Shown: positions 12,109 through 24,664, counted from the first letter of the stretch. The stretch is 64,000 nt of DNA from Xylona heveae TC161 (GCF_001619985.1 NW_017264199.1:930001-994000); one strand, 5' to 3'. Numbers and translations: made by a program. The notes: a model not told the origin generated them from the letters alone.

Positions 12109-13357
12109 CTGAAAGATTTTCATTCACCGCCAAATTTCATGTCGTTGAAATGAATTTGGTTCTATTTTGTTTTTGGTCGAAGCTTACAGAAAAAGCTACA
12201 GATGAAAATTGCTCTGGGGTTTGGCGAACAGGATTTTAAAGTAGCATATGATTCATGTGTGGGAACTAAATTTGCTTGTCTCTGGCTAATTTACTGTTCC
12301 TATTCTTATTTGATACCGTATGGCATGATTGATATGCAAACTCATGCCGTCTGTTTGTATTTAGTATATTATGGTAGAGGTTGACGACAACAGCAAGCAA
12401 GCGGCTGTTGCATCAATGGCATTGCACCTGTCTCTATGCTTTCCCCTGCTCGAGCAGAGATTTTGACGATGTTTTAAGGCTCATAGCATTGGTAATTATG
12501 TCGAGGACAGTGGATTTTTACTGCCTGTTAGATGGGAGCAAACCAACAAACAGTGCCACACCTAGGCGCTCTAGATGCTCGGGCATACAACCAATTTTGT
12601 TTGATATAAAAGACCGAAGGAAGCTATACAGTGATTCGTTTCTATCGACGTAGTTGAGAAGTGAAAAGTCTTAAGATAAGATAAAGAGGTTAGAGATGTA
12701 GACGCAGTTCTCATGACCGCCTTCCCTTGGGATCCTAACTATGAATATGCAGAAAGGCTCTAGGTTTGTTGCTATGGTGGAAAAGACGAAGGGAAAGTGG
12801 ATGATCACTAGAACGATAGTGCTACTAGCGGAAGTTTATTCACAAGCGAGCTAAATTCGCACTGTATTAGGCACTTGATAAACGCGTATGGAAGCATGTT
12901 TGTCTTTGTACCGCAACATTGAGCTCTGCATAATTGGGAATAGTGCAAGGTCTGTGCCTCGCTTACCCTCGCCCTCTCCGCATTCCCCGCCTTTGCCTCT
13001 GTCAGCAACGGAAATACAATAATAAGAAGAGTTACCGTAACAAGACTTTCATCTTATAGCATTTTGTACGTTTTGAGGAGGTATCGAAACTGTACACCTA
13101 CTAAACACCATACACACGCGCGAAAGCTCCAGCTCCGTCGCATCTGTTGCTCTCCATCATCCTTCGTGCAGTTGCTGTCGGTTCTTTTTTTGCTCGGGAG
13201 GCATTGCAATTTCAGCTCTTGATCAGTTATCTATCTTGCGGCATACCCTAGTTGTGGAGGGTACTGGTTCTTGGAGGAGATAGCGCTTGAGCCTACCTCT
13301 CTTTAGACGTTGTTGCTTCGAAGAACGGAAGGAGATATTACGAGGACAAGTCTGAAC
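12109..13357. other. Intergenic, no gene seen
   Basis: About 1.25 kb between the Ser/Pro-rich gene and the membrane-protein gene. The first half is AT-rich with only short frames. The last ~250 bases are pyrimidine-rich leader-like sequence. An in-frame TTG at 13310 precedes the next gene's ATG but is not a start. Confidence 0.55.
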
Positions 13358-14947
13358 ATGGGCCATATCGATATCAGGGAATTGCTGCAATTCCCCTCCG
13401 GCGACAATTCATCAGATGTCTTGATCAACAATGTGCATTTTAACAAGACGGCATTGAATCACTACAACTATACCCTCTATAGCAATGGCACGCTCTCCAA
13501 CAGCTCCAAATGCTATCTGGTCTTTGACCAGTTCCAACCGGTCATGCTCTCTAATGGCACCTTTATCAACGGCACCTCTTGTTATCTTCCATATTATCAC
13601 ATCCAGGACCGCGGCACCCTTGGAATAGTCTTTGCCTGTCTCTTTGCTGTGAGCATCATGTTCACAATGATCAACCTCCGAAAGCACGGCCGTTTGTTCT
13701 TGCCAAAGGAGAAGAGGTTCCGGGCTATTGGAAGACGTTGGCAATGGTATTGGATGCTGTTTGTGGCAGCATGTGGAATCATTAGTGGTTTGACAAGCGT
13801 GGATGTTGATCGCGATTACTTGCAGAGTTTGGCCCTCATCTTGACCAACTTCTTCTATTATCTCATGCTGCCTGGGATTCTGGCGGCTGTATGGGAGGCA
13901 ACAAGACACTGGTCAGTTATCCGATTCCTAGCACACGTATATTTGGCTAATCTTCATATCAGGGGCTCGTGGCAAGAAAGACAAATCTATGACAGTGATC
14001 CGTATTCTCTTCCCCAGGACGACGTTAGATCGAAAAAAGAGTTCTGGATGCCTCTTATGTTTTATCTCTTCACCTGGCTGGTAAGGATCGATTTTTGCTG
14101 TACCTGTTTGATTCGGTAATAACAGATCTGATAGAACTTTTTTATGGTGATCCCACGCTCGTGGTCCTCCATTCAGCTGCAGCGATCGTTGGAGCAGCAA
14201 AATCTCAACGCCAAGCCTGCCGCCACTGATGCACGCTTCAAGGCCGGCTCGATCCTCGCCGCGGTAGCCTGGCTTATAATTTGTTACTCTCTTCGTCATT
14301 CCATCCACTATTACAAGCCTCGTGGGCGTGGTATATGGCAGAGCTTCAACGGATTTTTCCATTGGGCACCTGTAAAGCTCCTACTCGCCATCACCATACT
14401 AGCAGTCCGCGTCGGTTACGGCATAGCATCAGCATTTGACTGGAGCATTAGCCCGCTCAAATACAATGTTCAACCAGGATGGATGTTCGGCCTAGGCTAT
14501 GCCACCACGCTTCTGATAATCATCATCTTTGAGATTTGGGGCTACGTTGACGAGAACGAGGACCGCTTGTTGATCGCCCAGCGCAGAGAGCGGGGACGTG
14601 CTCATGATGCAGAACTTGGCCTGGTTAAGAAACCAAGCTGGTGGAGCAAGCTTCATGGTGGCCCCACACTCACCTCTGATGAGCGTTTGCGCGCTTTTGG
14701 GGCTGAGCTGGGCGGCGGACAGCCTACTCGTCGGAACATAGAACGAACACTAGAGCTTGGAAATATGCCCACTCACCAAGCTGATCCGGCAGAGAACCCG
14801 TTCAGAGACACTCCATCGAATGAAAATACTCCGAGGATGTCTACACCCAGGCAAAATAGCAATGCTAGCTCGAACTGGGGTGGCAGTGAGAGGACATTGG
14901 GAGCAGGAGCCCCACCTACTAAAGTGAGGAGTATGCTCGACATTTGA
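13358..14947 (+). CDS. Seven-span membrane protein, DUF2434-like
   Basis: Three exons: 13358-13911, 13963-14080, 14135-14947; 494 residues. The N-terminal ~85 residues lack a signal peptide but hold seven N-x-S/T sequons and two Cys in similar contexts (KCYLVF, SCYLPY), so they probably face the outside or the ER lumen. Seven hydrophobic segments follow at about 88-110, 128-150, 155-180, 212-235, 263-285, 303-330 and 345-366. The C-terminal ~125 residues are polar and Ser/Pro-rich, predicted cytosolic. The pattern agrees with the fungal family I know as DUF2434 (from memory). Outside N terminus, seven spans and a long cytosolic tail resemble a receptor layout; this is topology only, and no GPCR signature was recognised. 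Intron joins restore RHWGSWQER and FTWLNFFMV. Confidence 0.85.
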
Positions 14948-16072
14948 TTGACATGGGATTGGTGGAATTCGACCGGTGGTGTATTACTAGTCATTCACTT
15001 CTGTTTGCAGCCTTCCTCTCTTTTTTTTTTCAGTCGTATTATTTTAATAATGGGTAGGTCATGGGTTTGCCGGGAGGCGTTGGTACGGCAAGGTGTCGGT
15101 GGGTCAAATGCAATGCCGTTAAGCACATGATTTTTTGCTTGCTCGTTTGATTTTCTTGGTATATCGATAGTCTACATTTGTATTATACTCTTCATATGAG
15201 TCGTCACGCTCATTACGTATAGTTTCGTGTTTGAAAGATTGAGAGTGAAATTTCGATAAGGGAAGAGTTCATAATTGTGAATAATAAGCTTATTGAATAC
15301 GTTGCAAACGGTTTATCCCGGCTTTATTTTTCAGCTCTATGTGGGCATTGCGGGGTTTTAAGCTACCTTGACGTGTTCTATGGTTATTCTGTTCACCTGA
15401 AACCTTAACTACGAGAGAATGTCACAGGTGGAGCTCTCACTGAATTTCCGCAGATTCATAACCGAACTTCGGGAGGCTACCTCCACCCCGCCTAACCAAG
15501 ATATTGCATCATCTCGTTTATCTGTCTCTGCTCCACGAGAGAGCGGCGGACATATTTTCTGCCGGCAAAATCTCAAACCCAGCCGACGCGTCGGGACGCG
15601 AAATATCCCAGCCAGATCTGAAGCTATCCCAAATTGTTATCATAATATTCTCTCCTTCTGGTAACTGTTGAACTCACTGAGGTTATTTAAAAGCCCTCGA
15701 GTCTACAGCTGGCCAGATCACAAAATCGCTATCCTATTCCTAGCTTCGCCGATCTTGAGCGCCTTTGTTCCCCGATCCTTACATTTCGCGATTCCGGACC
15801 CTCTGCGAAACATGTCCGAGCGCTTGCGATCGCGGACCAAATCCATGACAGAATAAGGTTGATGAGCAACATATATTTGTATGGAGACCTTGCGAACGGA
15901 ATATAATAGGACATTTTCCTTGTGAAGCCTGCGTTTCCAACAACCTGAAGCTATCCCGCTGGGGATTCTCGCGTCACCGTCAACACAACGTTACAACGTC
16001 CGCGGCCGGATTGAAGAATACATACTTTGAACGCCTACCCTCCTTTCGTCGCCTCCTTTTCCCATCTTCACA
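14948..16072. other. Intergenic, upstream region of SAS2
   Basis: About 1.1 kb. An 82-codon frame with an ATG at 15419 has no protein-like character and was not called. The region holds the paired CGCG elements listed separately. Confidence 0.5.
15585..15603 (+). promoter_or_regulatory. Paired MCB/SCB-like elements upstream of SAS2
   Basis: GACGCGTC (15585-15592, contains ACGCGT) is followed 3 bp later by ACGCGAAA (15596-15603). These resemble the sites of G1/S factors of the MBF/SBF type. They lie ~470 bp upstream of the ATG. Single ACGCGT copies occur elsewhere in the window, so only the pairing is notable. Confidence 0.3.
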
Positions 16073-17553
16073 ATGGCAGCGGCGCTCACGATGCAGAACG
16101 AGTTACCTTCTGCCCAAAAACCCAGAGACGCAGCCCGCGGAGATCATGAGAAAGCTCGAAAAGCATCCGGTGATTCGACCGACGGCGCAACCACGGCGAT
16201 GACAAAGGACAATGAAGGCGCCCCGAATATTCGCAATGTCGTTCTGGGCGACTTGCTTTTCAGAACGTGGTATCCGTCTTTCTACCCTGATGATCTTGTC
16301 GGACGGGATCTGGAGAGATTGTACGTGTGCCGGTGGTGCTTCAAGTATTCGAGAGAGTTGATTCCGTTTTTGAGACATTTGGTATGTGCTCCCATAAGAT
16401 ATTTGAGAGAATCTCAAATGCTGCACGGCTTGAGGGAGTTATATGAATCGGCTTGCGATTAAGAATTCTTTTACTGATATAGCTAATTGAGCCAGAAAGC
16501 ATGCGATATGAAACATACTCCGCCGTCGGATACACTTGTTTATGCCAAAGAGAATTACTCGCTATACATGGTGGACGGTCAGAGGCACAAGGTGCGCACT
16601 ACGTTTTGCTCTTTTGTCAAAGTGTCACTGCCTTTCCGCATGTCTTTCGACCAAGATGCAATTGGCACCCAATATATAAGGAACAATTGGAAGAGTAGCC
16701 ATGGACTACGCTAATGCGTGATACTATTTCTAGCTCTTCACGCAAAACCTCTCCCTATTTGCCAAACTCTTTCTCGATAATAAATCAGTCTTTTACGATG
16801 TCTCGGGCTTTCTCTACTATCTCCTTGTGCAGACCGACCCCGTCACCGCCCAGAGACAAGTCGTGGGCTTCTTCTCCAAGGAGAAAATGAGTTGGGATAA
16901 TAACAATCTCGCGTGTATATTAATATTTCCGCCCTGGCAGCGCAGAGGACTTGGCCAAATGCTCATGGGCGTGAGTTATGAGCTGAGCCGACGAGAGAAG
17001 AGGATCGGAGGACCAGAGAAACGTACGTCCAAAACTTCCTATCTTCGAATTTGTGTATTTCTTTGTTTCGATGAATTTTAACCGTCTTTTCAACGCTGGA
17101 TGTTATTGTTCAATCAGGACTAATATTATTGATGCAGCGCTCTCCGATCTTGGCCGCCGGGCCTACCTCTCCTTCTGGTCCGCCACAATAGCGCGCCTCA
17201 TACTCTCGGCATCACCATCTTCGCCGCAACCCAAAGGAAAGGTTGCCGCCTCAGAACCAGCTTTCTCGGTCAAAGACATTTCGGATATAACGTATATTCT
17301 GATTGACGATATTATTGCTACCTTGAAGGAAATGAAGTTACTTGGTCGCGAAAAGAGAGTCGATGGGTCCATTGTCATATCCAAAGAGAGCGTAAGGCAA
17401 TGGGCGAACCGAAATAGAATTGATTTGAGAAACCCTGTTGATCCAGAGGCTTTTCTCGAGAAACCGCCTCCCGAGGGCGAGGAAGATGATGAGGAAGGTG
17501 AGGGGAACGAGGATGATGAAGAAATGGAAGACGAGGAGGACGATGAGTCTTGA
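16073..17553 (+). CDS. sas2: MYST-family histone acetyltransferase, SAS2-like
   Basis: Histone H4 acetyltransferase of the MYST family; Sas2 acetylates H4K16 and limits the spread of silent chromatin. Four exons: 16073-16381, 16496-16591, 16734-17022, 17138-17553; 369 residues. A C2HC finger spans the first intron (YVCRWCFKYS, RHL, KACDM, ~83-106). The catalytic part has FYDVSGFLYYLL, VGFFSKEK, Cys196 in NLACILIFPP, the acetyl-CoA loop QRRGLG (204-209) and the presumed catalytic Glu218 in SYELSRRE, then GGPEKPLSDLG. No chromodomain or PHD finger is present, which separates it from ESA1 and SAS3. The C terminus is a very acidic Glu/Asp tail from ~345. Short size and architecture favour SAS2 over other MYST members. 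Confidence 0.9.
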
Positions 17554-17946
17554 GTCATATCTTGACACTACATCGGCAGCTCACAGGCAGGATTTTTGAG
17601 CAATTGTAAAAGCTGAACCTACTTGCAGTCCTTGGCCAGAATGCTGTAACATTCGTCCATGGGATATGCCAAACGCAGCTTTCCGGGCTACGTTTGAACA
17701 GGCTTGTTCACTTGGCGGTTGCAACTGGTTTGTTCCAGTCGGACATCATCTTGGTCAGAATCAGATGCAACGCCTCTCCAGGAGCTTCGACTGGAATCAA
17801 GGATGCCGCGCAATCCAGGTACGGCTAGTACTGTCCTCGACGCTACTTTGCGCATTTGAACAACAGATTACTCGCGTCTCGCCAATAATCAAAGCGCATC
17901 CGGCTGAGTAAATCCGGTCCCACGACTTTTGCAATCCACTAGATAT
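17554..17946. other. Intergenic between convergent genes, nothing seen
   Basis: Tail-to-tail spacer between SAS2 (+) and the alpha/beta hydrolase (-). No feature recognised. Confidence 0.55.
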
Positions 17947-20757
17947 CTACCGTCTCGAACGTTCTGCAAACTCGCAGATCAAATTCGCTACTACTTCCGG
18001 CTTCTCTTCTACCGGATAATGACCTGCCCCAGCGATCCATCCGTCGCCCGACACAGACACAAGGGCGCTCTTTTCAATCGTGTCTTCCAAGACAGACTTG
18101 AAATCCCTTAACAGCGGGTCATCCGCACCAAATACCACCGTCGCTTTCCACGACGCCGCTCCACTACTTTCGCCCGTCGTTCTACGTCTCGTAGATCTTG
18201 TATTGAGAGCAGCGTCTCTACTGCTTCCGGTGGCATGAACACCATTATCTCGAACCCGGACATTCTCTTCGTCATCATCACCGGTTCCAAACGCTCTTCG
18301 CACTCCCCCTCCATCCGTACTTCCCTGGCCGACTCTCCGCCAGAACGCTCTAACCAGACGATCGTCCCTCGCGAGAAGCGCCTGGGCCGCCAGATTCGAG
18401 AAAAACACACGCTGGGGCCCAAGCAGTCCTTCGAGCAAACGAAACGCGCGTGTCGAGCGGGCATTGAATAGAAATATATCCGAAAACCCAGGTACCATGT
18501 GCGCGAACCGACCGACCGAGGACTTGGACATGCTCAGCAGCCGCGCGTGTGTGCGTAATGCGGAGAAGTATGTCTGCATGTAGTTTATCCATGCCGCTAC
18601 TGGCGCCGGAAGACGGAATATCCGATAATGATGGTGATGAAAGAAGCCAAACCCACGACGGTCTCTTTCACTTTCACTTTCTCCTGGCCCCGGCCCCGGC
18701 CCTGGCCCGGTCCGTATTTCAAATTCACTCTCTCCCGCATTGCCAGAAGAAAGTGCAGCTTGGCTATACGTAAACGAAGAAAACGACGACGTGGGAGAAA
18801 ACGGAGCACCGTATCCCCTGACCACATCCGCCGTTGTGGTTGGTGACGGCGCCATGTATCGCATGATTGCCCATTCGGGGAGAAACCCGTCGAAGATCCC
18901 TGTGCTGAGGAACCATAGAATGTATAGCAAGTAGTAGTGGAGGCGTATATCCGAGGGCCGTGGGGCGAAGAATGTGTTGAGGCAGAATATCCGCGGGCGG
19001 ATGAGTGGTAGTGTGGGAGCGGCCGAGAGGGCGATACAACTGGTTATACTGTCAGTTTTATTTGGTTATTCTTTTTCTTTTTCTCGTATTCTATTCTATC
19101 CTATTCTATCTATTTATTTTGGGTTTGTCTTTTCTTTTAATTCGTTTTTTCTCAAAATGAAGCGTCTATAATATAAAAGAAACTTACCCTCCCCAATCAT
19201 GCCCCACTAGTATACAGTCCCGCGGGACATCAAAGCGGGTGAAAAACTCCCGGAGCGTTCGAACATGTAGTTGAAACGAGATGAGTCGTGGATCAACGGG
19301 CTTGTCGCTGAGCCCGTGGCCAAGGAAGTCGAGCGCATATACCTCGTACCCTTGGGCGACTAAAGCCGGGATGACCTGTGTGTTTTTCCTGATGTTATTT
19401 TTCATGCAGTCCGCCCAGTCTTTAAACAAACCAACTTCTGGTGTAGTGGTGTCCGTGCTTGCTCTCTTGCATATATCATGCGGAGTGCAAGCAAGCAAGG
19501 AAGGGAATGAAAGGGAACAACGTGGAGAGGTTGGACGCAGGAACATGGTGCTGAGACTGTACTGGAAGGAATAGGATGCAGAATGTATTTCCAATGATAG
19601 GACTTGAAAATAAACAGGAGCAAAACAAAATATGAGAAGAAAAAGAGAAAAAAAGTAAGAAAAAGAAGAAAAGACAAAAGACTCGCTTCGACGACAAAAA
19701 GGAAAAGACGGACATAAAAGAGAAGACTTACATCCCGCCACATAAAACACCAACTCGGATTCCCATGCAACAGCAGCACCGTCCCCCTTTTCCTGCCCGG
19801 CGGCACAGGCAACTCATGCACAACTCCCACTCGCGCCCCACACACCACAAACCCCTCTACCACTCGCAGATTATTGCTGTTGCTGCTGTTGCTGCTGTTG
19901 CCGTTGCTGCTGTTGTTATAATCCCAGCCCGCATCTTTCAACACCGCCTCTCGTCTCGCGCAGAGCACCTGCTCTGGCGAAAACACAAACGTGCCATCCC
20001 CCTGCTGTCTCGCAAGATTCTCATCCCGCACGCGCTGCGCATCGGCCAGAGAAATAAACTCTTGTCGCTTTTGCGCAGAGAAGATACATTGGATGCTCGC
20101 GAAAAGAAAAGCAAACAACGAGCCCTGCGGAGGGCGGGAAACGACTGAATATAGAAGACGTAAGAGGTATAGAGGGAGAAGGTAGAGAATGAGTAGAAGC
20201 CGGATGAGTGTGAATGAGAGGAGGAAGTGGAGGATGTAGAATGCGGGAATGAGAATGTAGTCGTGCAGAGAAAGGGGGCGGGTAGGTTGGGATTGGCCCT
20301 GGACCTGGCGCTGGCGCTGGGACTGGGACTGGCGGGGAGAAAAAGACCAGAACCAGGACCAGGAACGAGGCCAAGGCAAAGGCCAGGGCCAGGACAAAAG
20401 GGAACTAGGTTGCGGATGGGAACGGGAATGGGAACGGGAACGGGAAGGCGAAGGTGCTTGTGCTTGTGCATGTGGTTGTGACTGTGTTTGTGGCAGCGGT
20501 TGTGGTTCTGGATGTGAATGTGAATGTGAAGAAGGTTGTGTCAGTCCGATAGACGGCGACAATGGAGGCGCATCAGCAGTTGGAACGCTAGCAAGGGCTT
20601 CAAAAGGATTATTAGAAAACGGCGTAAACCCTGAATGGGAAACAACAGGAGACGATGGTTCCACGTCCGAGGATGACGATGATGAGAGCGACACTTCAAA
20701 GGTCAGAGACTCTGTTGCCGGTGAGGATTGTTCCTCTTTGATTCTCCCGGGCGGCAT
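17947..20757 (-). CDS. Large membrane-anchored alpha/beta hydrolase
   Basis: Epoxide hydrolase/haloalkane dehalogenase-like protein of 768 residues in three exons: 20757-19732, 19375-19188, 19039-17947. Residues 1-165 are low-complexity (Ser, Gln, Pro, and a Trp/Pro-rich patch) with an NPF motif. A hydrophobic segment at ~170-210 (LIPAFYILHFLLSFTLIRLL) is probably a membrane anchor. The catalytic domain begins near 300: oxyanion-loop motif HGNPSWCFMWRD (331-342), LDFLGHGLSDKP, nucleophile Asp402 in GHDWGG, and His at ~745 in GAGHYPVEEKP. A Gly-Pro repeat and a Ser/Arg-rich stretch are inserted in the cap, making it more than twice the usual ~300 residues. The first intron (356 nt) is long for this window and pyrimidine-rich. 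Substrate unknown. Confidence 0.82.
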
Positions 20758-22048
20758 GATGTTCGTAAATAACTAATTCAAGCAAAAAAAAAAAAAAAAA
20801 AAAGCAGCGCGGGAGGTGCGTTACAGGTCGATTTGACCAACGCGAATCAAAGATTTAAAGATGCAAAGTGAAATTACATAAAATCGTCAGGTGGTAGAGA
20901 GTGACTTTGCATCGCCGCAGCAGGATTTCGTGACTGCGCTTTTCAAATAAATGAAGAGGGGTAGTATTTCGTATTTAGGTCATGAATGACAGAAAGGTGG
21001 CAAGGAAAAAATTAAGATACAAAAGCGAGAAGGTATATTTCAGTTTATTCAAGTGAGTTATTTTGCAAGTTGGAATCAAGAAATGCATAAAGTAGGTAAA
21101 TAGGTGCAGGTGCGTCAGGTTGAAAACGGTCAATTGTCATTGTTTTGAGAGGCACATGCCTCTGCTGTCTCTGTAGGTGACGTATGCGGGGAAAAGTGCT
21201 GTGGTCCTGGTACCGAGCTGCGCACTGGCGTTTCGTCCTCGGTAAGGATAATCATACTTGTGATAATGCCAAATTGAACAATGTTAAGCTTGCGATAACC
21301 CATTGAAGCAGTGGAATACCAGAGATATAATAATGTAGGAATACATGGCCGGACTAGTAATTAAAAAAGGCATTTGATGAATGGGTTGAGTCCACTATGA
21401 AAAACAATGATAATTTCAGCTCTCTATTTACAATACCTTGCACGGAGGGAACGAGCAGTCATTGTTTACTTATACTTCTTGAATCCTTGACATGTTCAAT
21501 TCAATGGCCACTGGAATACACAAGGTTAACCCATCTGTCAAGAACAGAAGACGTCTGAGTACTTGACATGACATGGCACATTATAAACCTGCTTGCACTG
21601 TATTCATTTCATGGATTTTAGAATTGTCAATAAAGTAAGAAATGATAGAAACATAGTAGCCCATAGATTCAAAGATGCAATCTCGTGTGTAAAAAAAGCC
21701 ATGAGCAAATGACCGATTGACCAGCAAATTATACCAACTCCGATTCACCAAACAGCCACCGTGCCGCCATAAACCCATGTCCGTGCCAATCTGTGGCCTT
21801 GAACCCGTTATCAAAGATTGCGAAAAGCAACGAGTATTGCCGAAACTGTTTTGAAGGACCAGAGTTTCAAAAGGGTTACAAACTTTTGCTGCACCACTTT
21901 ATGTAAGGTCAACCTGTGAAGGAAATCATTGAGAGAAATAAACGCTCTAGGCCGAGCTCTTGGAATACAAAATGTGAAGAGAGCTGCTAGCGGTGAGAGA
22001 AATCAACCCCTTTAGCGAATTGTGCGTGATGTGTGCCAAGCAGGGAAG
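20758..22048. other. Intergenic, upstream of the hydrolase
   Basis: About 1.3 kb between the hydrolase ATG and the TAF12 stop, both on the minus strand. It begins with a 20-base A run (20784-20803). The rest is AT-rich without a convincing frame. Confidence 0.55.
20784..20803. repeat. A(20) homopolymer
   Basis: Twenty consecutive A just upstream of the hydrolase start; on the gene strand this is a T tract in the promoter or leader, as in nucleosome-excluding tracts. Confidence 0.8.
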
Positions 22049-23999
22049 CTAAAGGTCGGTCTTTCCCCCCATGACCTTTGCAGCTTGGACTGCATTCATC
22101 TTTTGCGTCCATCCTGACGCAGGCTGGAATTTGCGAACCGTTCGGATCTCATCTGAAGCATAGCCTGGTACGCGGATGTTGTAGTTCCTCTCCAAAATTA
22201 GTTGGATGTCGCGAATCTCCAGAGTAGACGACTGTCGTAATTTAGCTAAACGGCACGCGCTGGTGATCACTTGATCGACAAAGTCATCGGCGACTTGTAG
22301 GATTGCCTGTATTGTATTGTATGAGCTTCTGACAAGATTAAACGGCCGTTCAAGGCCTCTGAACGCAACTCACCTCTTCAACACCGGGAGCCAGACTTTC
22401 TCCGCCATGGCCCTCCACTCCGCCCGTCACTTGTCGAACAAGCTCATCTAGTTTCTTCTTACTGAGCACCCTATCACCCTCTCCTTCGAGTTCAAAGTGG
22501 GGCAACTTCGGAAGGGCGGGCTGGCCGATAACGCCCATGGCACTGTTGCTGGGACCACCAGATAGAGTCGGGCGCGCTGAAGCCATAGCGACAGGTTGAG
22601 GAGACGGAACGTTTAGAGTCTTGGGAATCGGCCACTTTGTGTTGTTGCTGATAGAATCACGACTGGTAAGCGGAGGAGGCGCATGAATACCGGCCGATTG
22701 CGGTGTACCCTGGGGAAGAGCGCTGGAATATGAACGAGCAGCTTGAGCCATGGCAGCTTGGTGTGAGAGTGGACGAGGGGGACCAGTAGGTACAGGCGTT
22801 GGTCCCGTAGGTACAGGCGAGTTGTGCTGAGATGCAGTGTGGGGAAGTTGAGCAACAGCTTGTGCTGGAGGTGGCTGAGGGGCATTTGGGGTAGCAAAGC
22901 CCATGGGCGGCTGATGCTGAACTGGAGATTGCTGGGGCATCGCTGGGTTGGGCTGAGCAGCCATCATGGGATTCTGGGGAGCAGGTGCGGCCGGTGCGGC
23001 CATGGGTTGTCCCGGCTGCGGCTGTGAGACGCTGGAAGGACTCATTGACGCTCTTACTGCTGCCGCTGCTTGAGCGCGCGCCGCGTCAAGTGCAGCGTTT
23101 GGGGCGGCCGTAGCTTGGTTGGGAGGCACTTGAGCCATTGGATTTAGTGGAGCAGCTGTGGGTTGAATAGGGACACCCTTTATATCTTGCGCTTGTGGTG
23201 CTGGCGCACGTGGGCCTTCTGCTTGTCGTGCTCGATCGTTCTTGAAATCTGCCTGCTGTTTCCGAAAAGATTCAAGGAACCTTAGACTGTCGGCATACTG
23301 TTTTTGCCACCTTGCTCGGGTTTGATTGACTTTTGCTTGATCGTCCTGACTCAAAACCTGTCCAGCGGTCTGTCGTTGTTGAACCATCTGCGTTAAGCGT
23401 CGCAAACTGGACGTAGCGGTCTCGGAGTTCTGCAAGGCTTGGCCGTAGCGGAGCTTCGCCTCGCCCAGCCACTTCTCTCCCTCCGGACTGCTTTCTGACA
23501 ATGATGGAGGAAGAGTGAATGGAAACGCTGCAACAATCTGGAGAATTTGTGGAGCGAGCTGCTGGAGTGACTGCATTGAGGGATTCATTGGTTGAGCCGG
23601 TGGGGCCTGAGAAACTGGGGGTTGGGTTGCTGGTCGTGGCGGTGGCGCTTGTTGCTGAGCTTGATTGATCCCAGTCTGCTGTGCTTGTGTCTGCGTCTGC
23701 GTCTGCGCCTGTGCCGGCGCCTGTGCCGCTTGCTGCTGAGCGCGCTGTTGGAACCGCTTTAGACTGGTCCATATGCTTTGCGAAACCTCGGCCAGCTTAT
23801 TATGAGCTTGTTGATATTCTGGACTATCCGATGGGCGGGATTGAATGACATCCCAAAGCTTCTTTATTCCAGTCGCATATTGGGCCTTCTGTTGGTCGGT
23901 GATATGATGTAAATTGCGAACTTGTTCGACACGGATTAGTGGAGGGTTCTGTGGTTGAGCTTGCGGTTGCGGCTGCTGTGAATTGCCGGTGCTATCCAT
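22049..23999 (-). CDS. taf12: Transcription initiation factor TFIID/SAGA subunit TAF12
   Basis: Histone-fold subunit that pairs with TAF4 in TFIID and with Ada1 in SAGA. Two exons: 23999-22374 and 22306-22049; 627 residues. Most of the protein is Gln/Pro/Ala-rich, with an early ordered part (~25-90) that includes [20 protein letters not shown] and [12 protein letters not shown]. The C-terminal histone fold spans roughly 510-615: [13 protein letters not shown], then across the intron [40 protein letters not shown] and [14 protein letters not shown]. This loop-helix order is diagnostic of TAF12. The protein ends VMGGKTDL. Length agrees with the long fungal orthologues. Confidence 0.94.
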
Positions 24000-24664
24000 C
24001 TTCTAAGATCACAGTCGAGGTGAGAGGTATTGCAGAAGGTAATGGACGGAATGTCGCAGCTTTCCGTGTCACAAGGATGAAGCAAGCAACAAGACTTCAA
24101 GGCGGACCATGCGGCAAGAAGTATTTGAGGATAGCGAAAGGCGTCGGGAAGCGAAACAATGGGATTATGTCATTGAGAGCTATATCAACGTCAATGATCA
24201 ATGTTAATCAATCGATTCCAACGTGAATTCTCTCAATGAAAAGGAAAAGAGCGGTTGAAACAATTTGGCTACTTTGTGAACATGGAAGGTCGACATAACG
24301 GTGATCTGAGACCACATACCCAATTAGGCTTAGTGTTTACTGCAACCAGAGCCGCATCCTATTCGAACAACCGTCCGGCCGAGACATGAAAACAAAAGGC
24401 AATGGACGGATTATTCTAGCTTTACGGACTAGGTTTTCTTTGAATAAATCACATGCATAGAAGGGAATTTCTGATGACAATGAATTCATTCTACGTTGCC
24501 TTTATTTGATGATTAATTTATTATATAGTGCCAAAGTCTCCAGTCATGTGCCATAGAAGATGATATACTCTCCAATCCTGGGAATGAAGTAGCATCAAAA
24601 AAAGAGATTCATATTTCCCTGTAAGATAAAACCACCTGCTTATTCTCTCTGTCCTTTGAACGAC
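24000..24664. other. Intergenic, upstream of TAF12
   Basis: Promoter side of TAF12. The stretch 24410-24620 is AT-rich. No gene or element recognised. Confidence 0.5.

Noticed and set aside
15419-15664. 81-residue plus-strand frame with an ATG
   Set aside because: No protein-like pattern, lies in the SAS2 upstream region and overlaps possible promoter elements.
19376-19731. Open reading through the 356-nt hydrolase intron
   Set aside because: Clear GTAAGT donor and CACACAG acceptor; splicing restores the conserved WRD-VIPALVAQGY join, so the intron reading is incidental.
19938-20471. Long open frames on both strands in the hydrolase N-terminal exon
   Set aside because: Shadows of repetitive Ser/Gln/Pro codons of the real gene.
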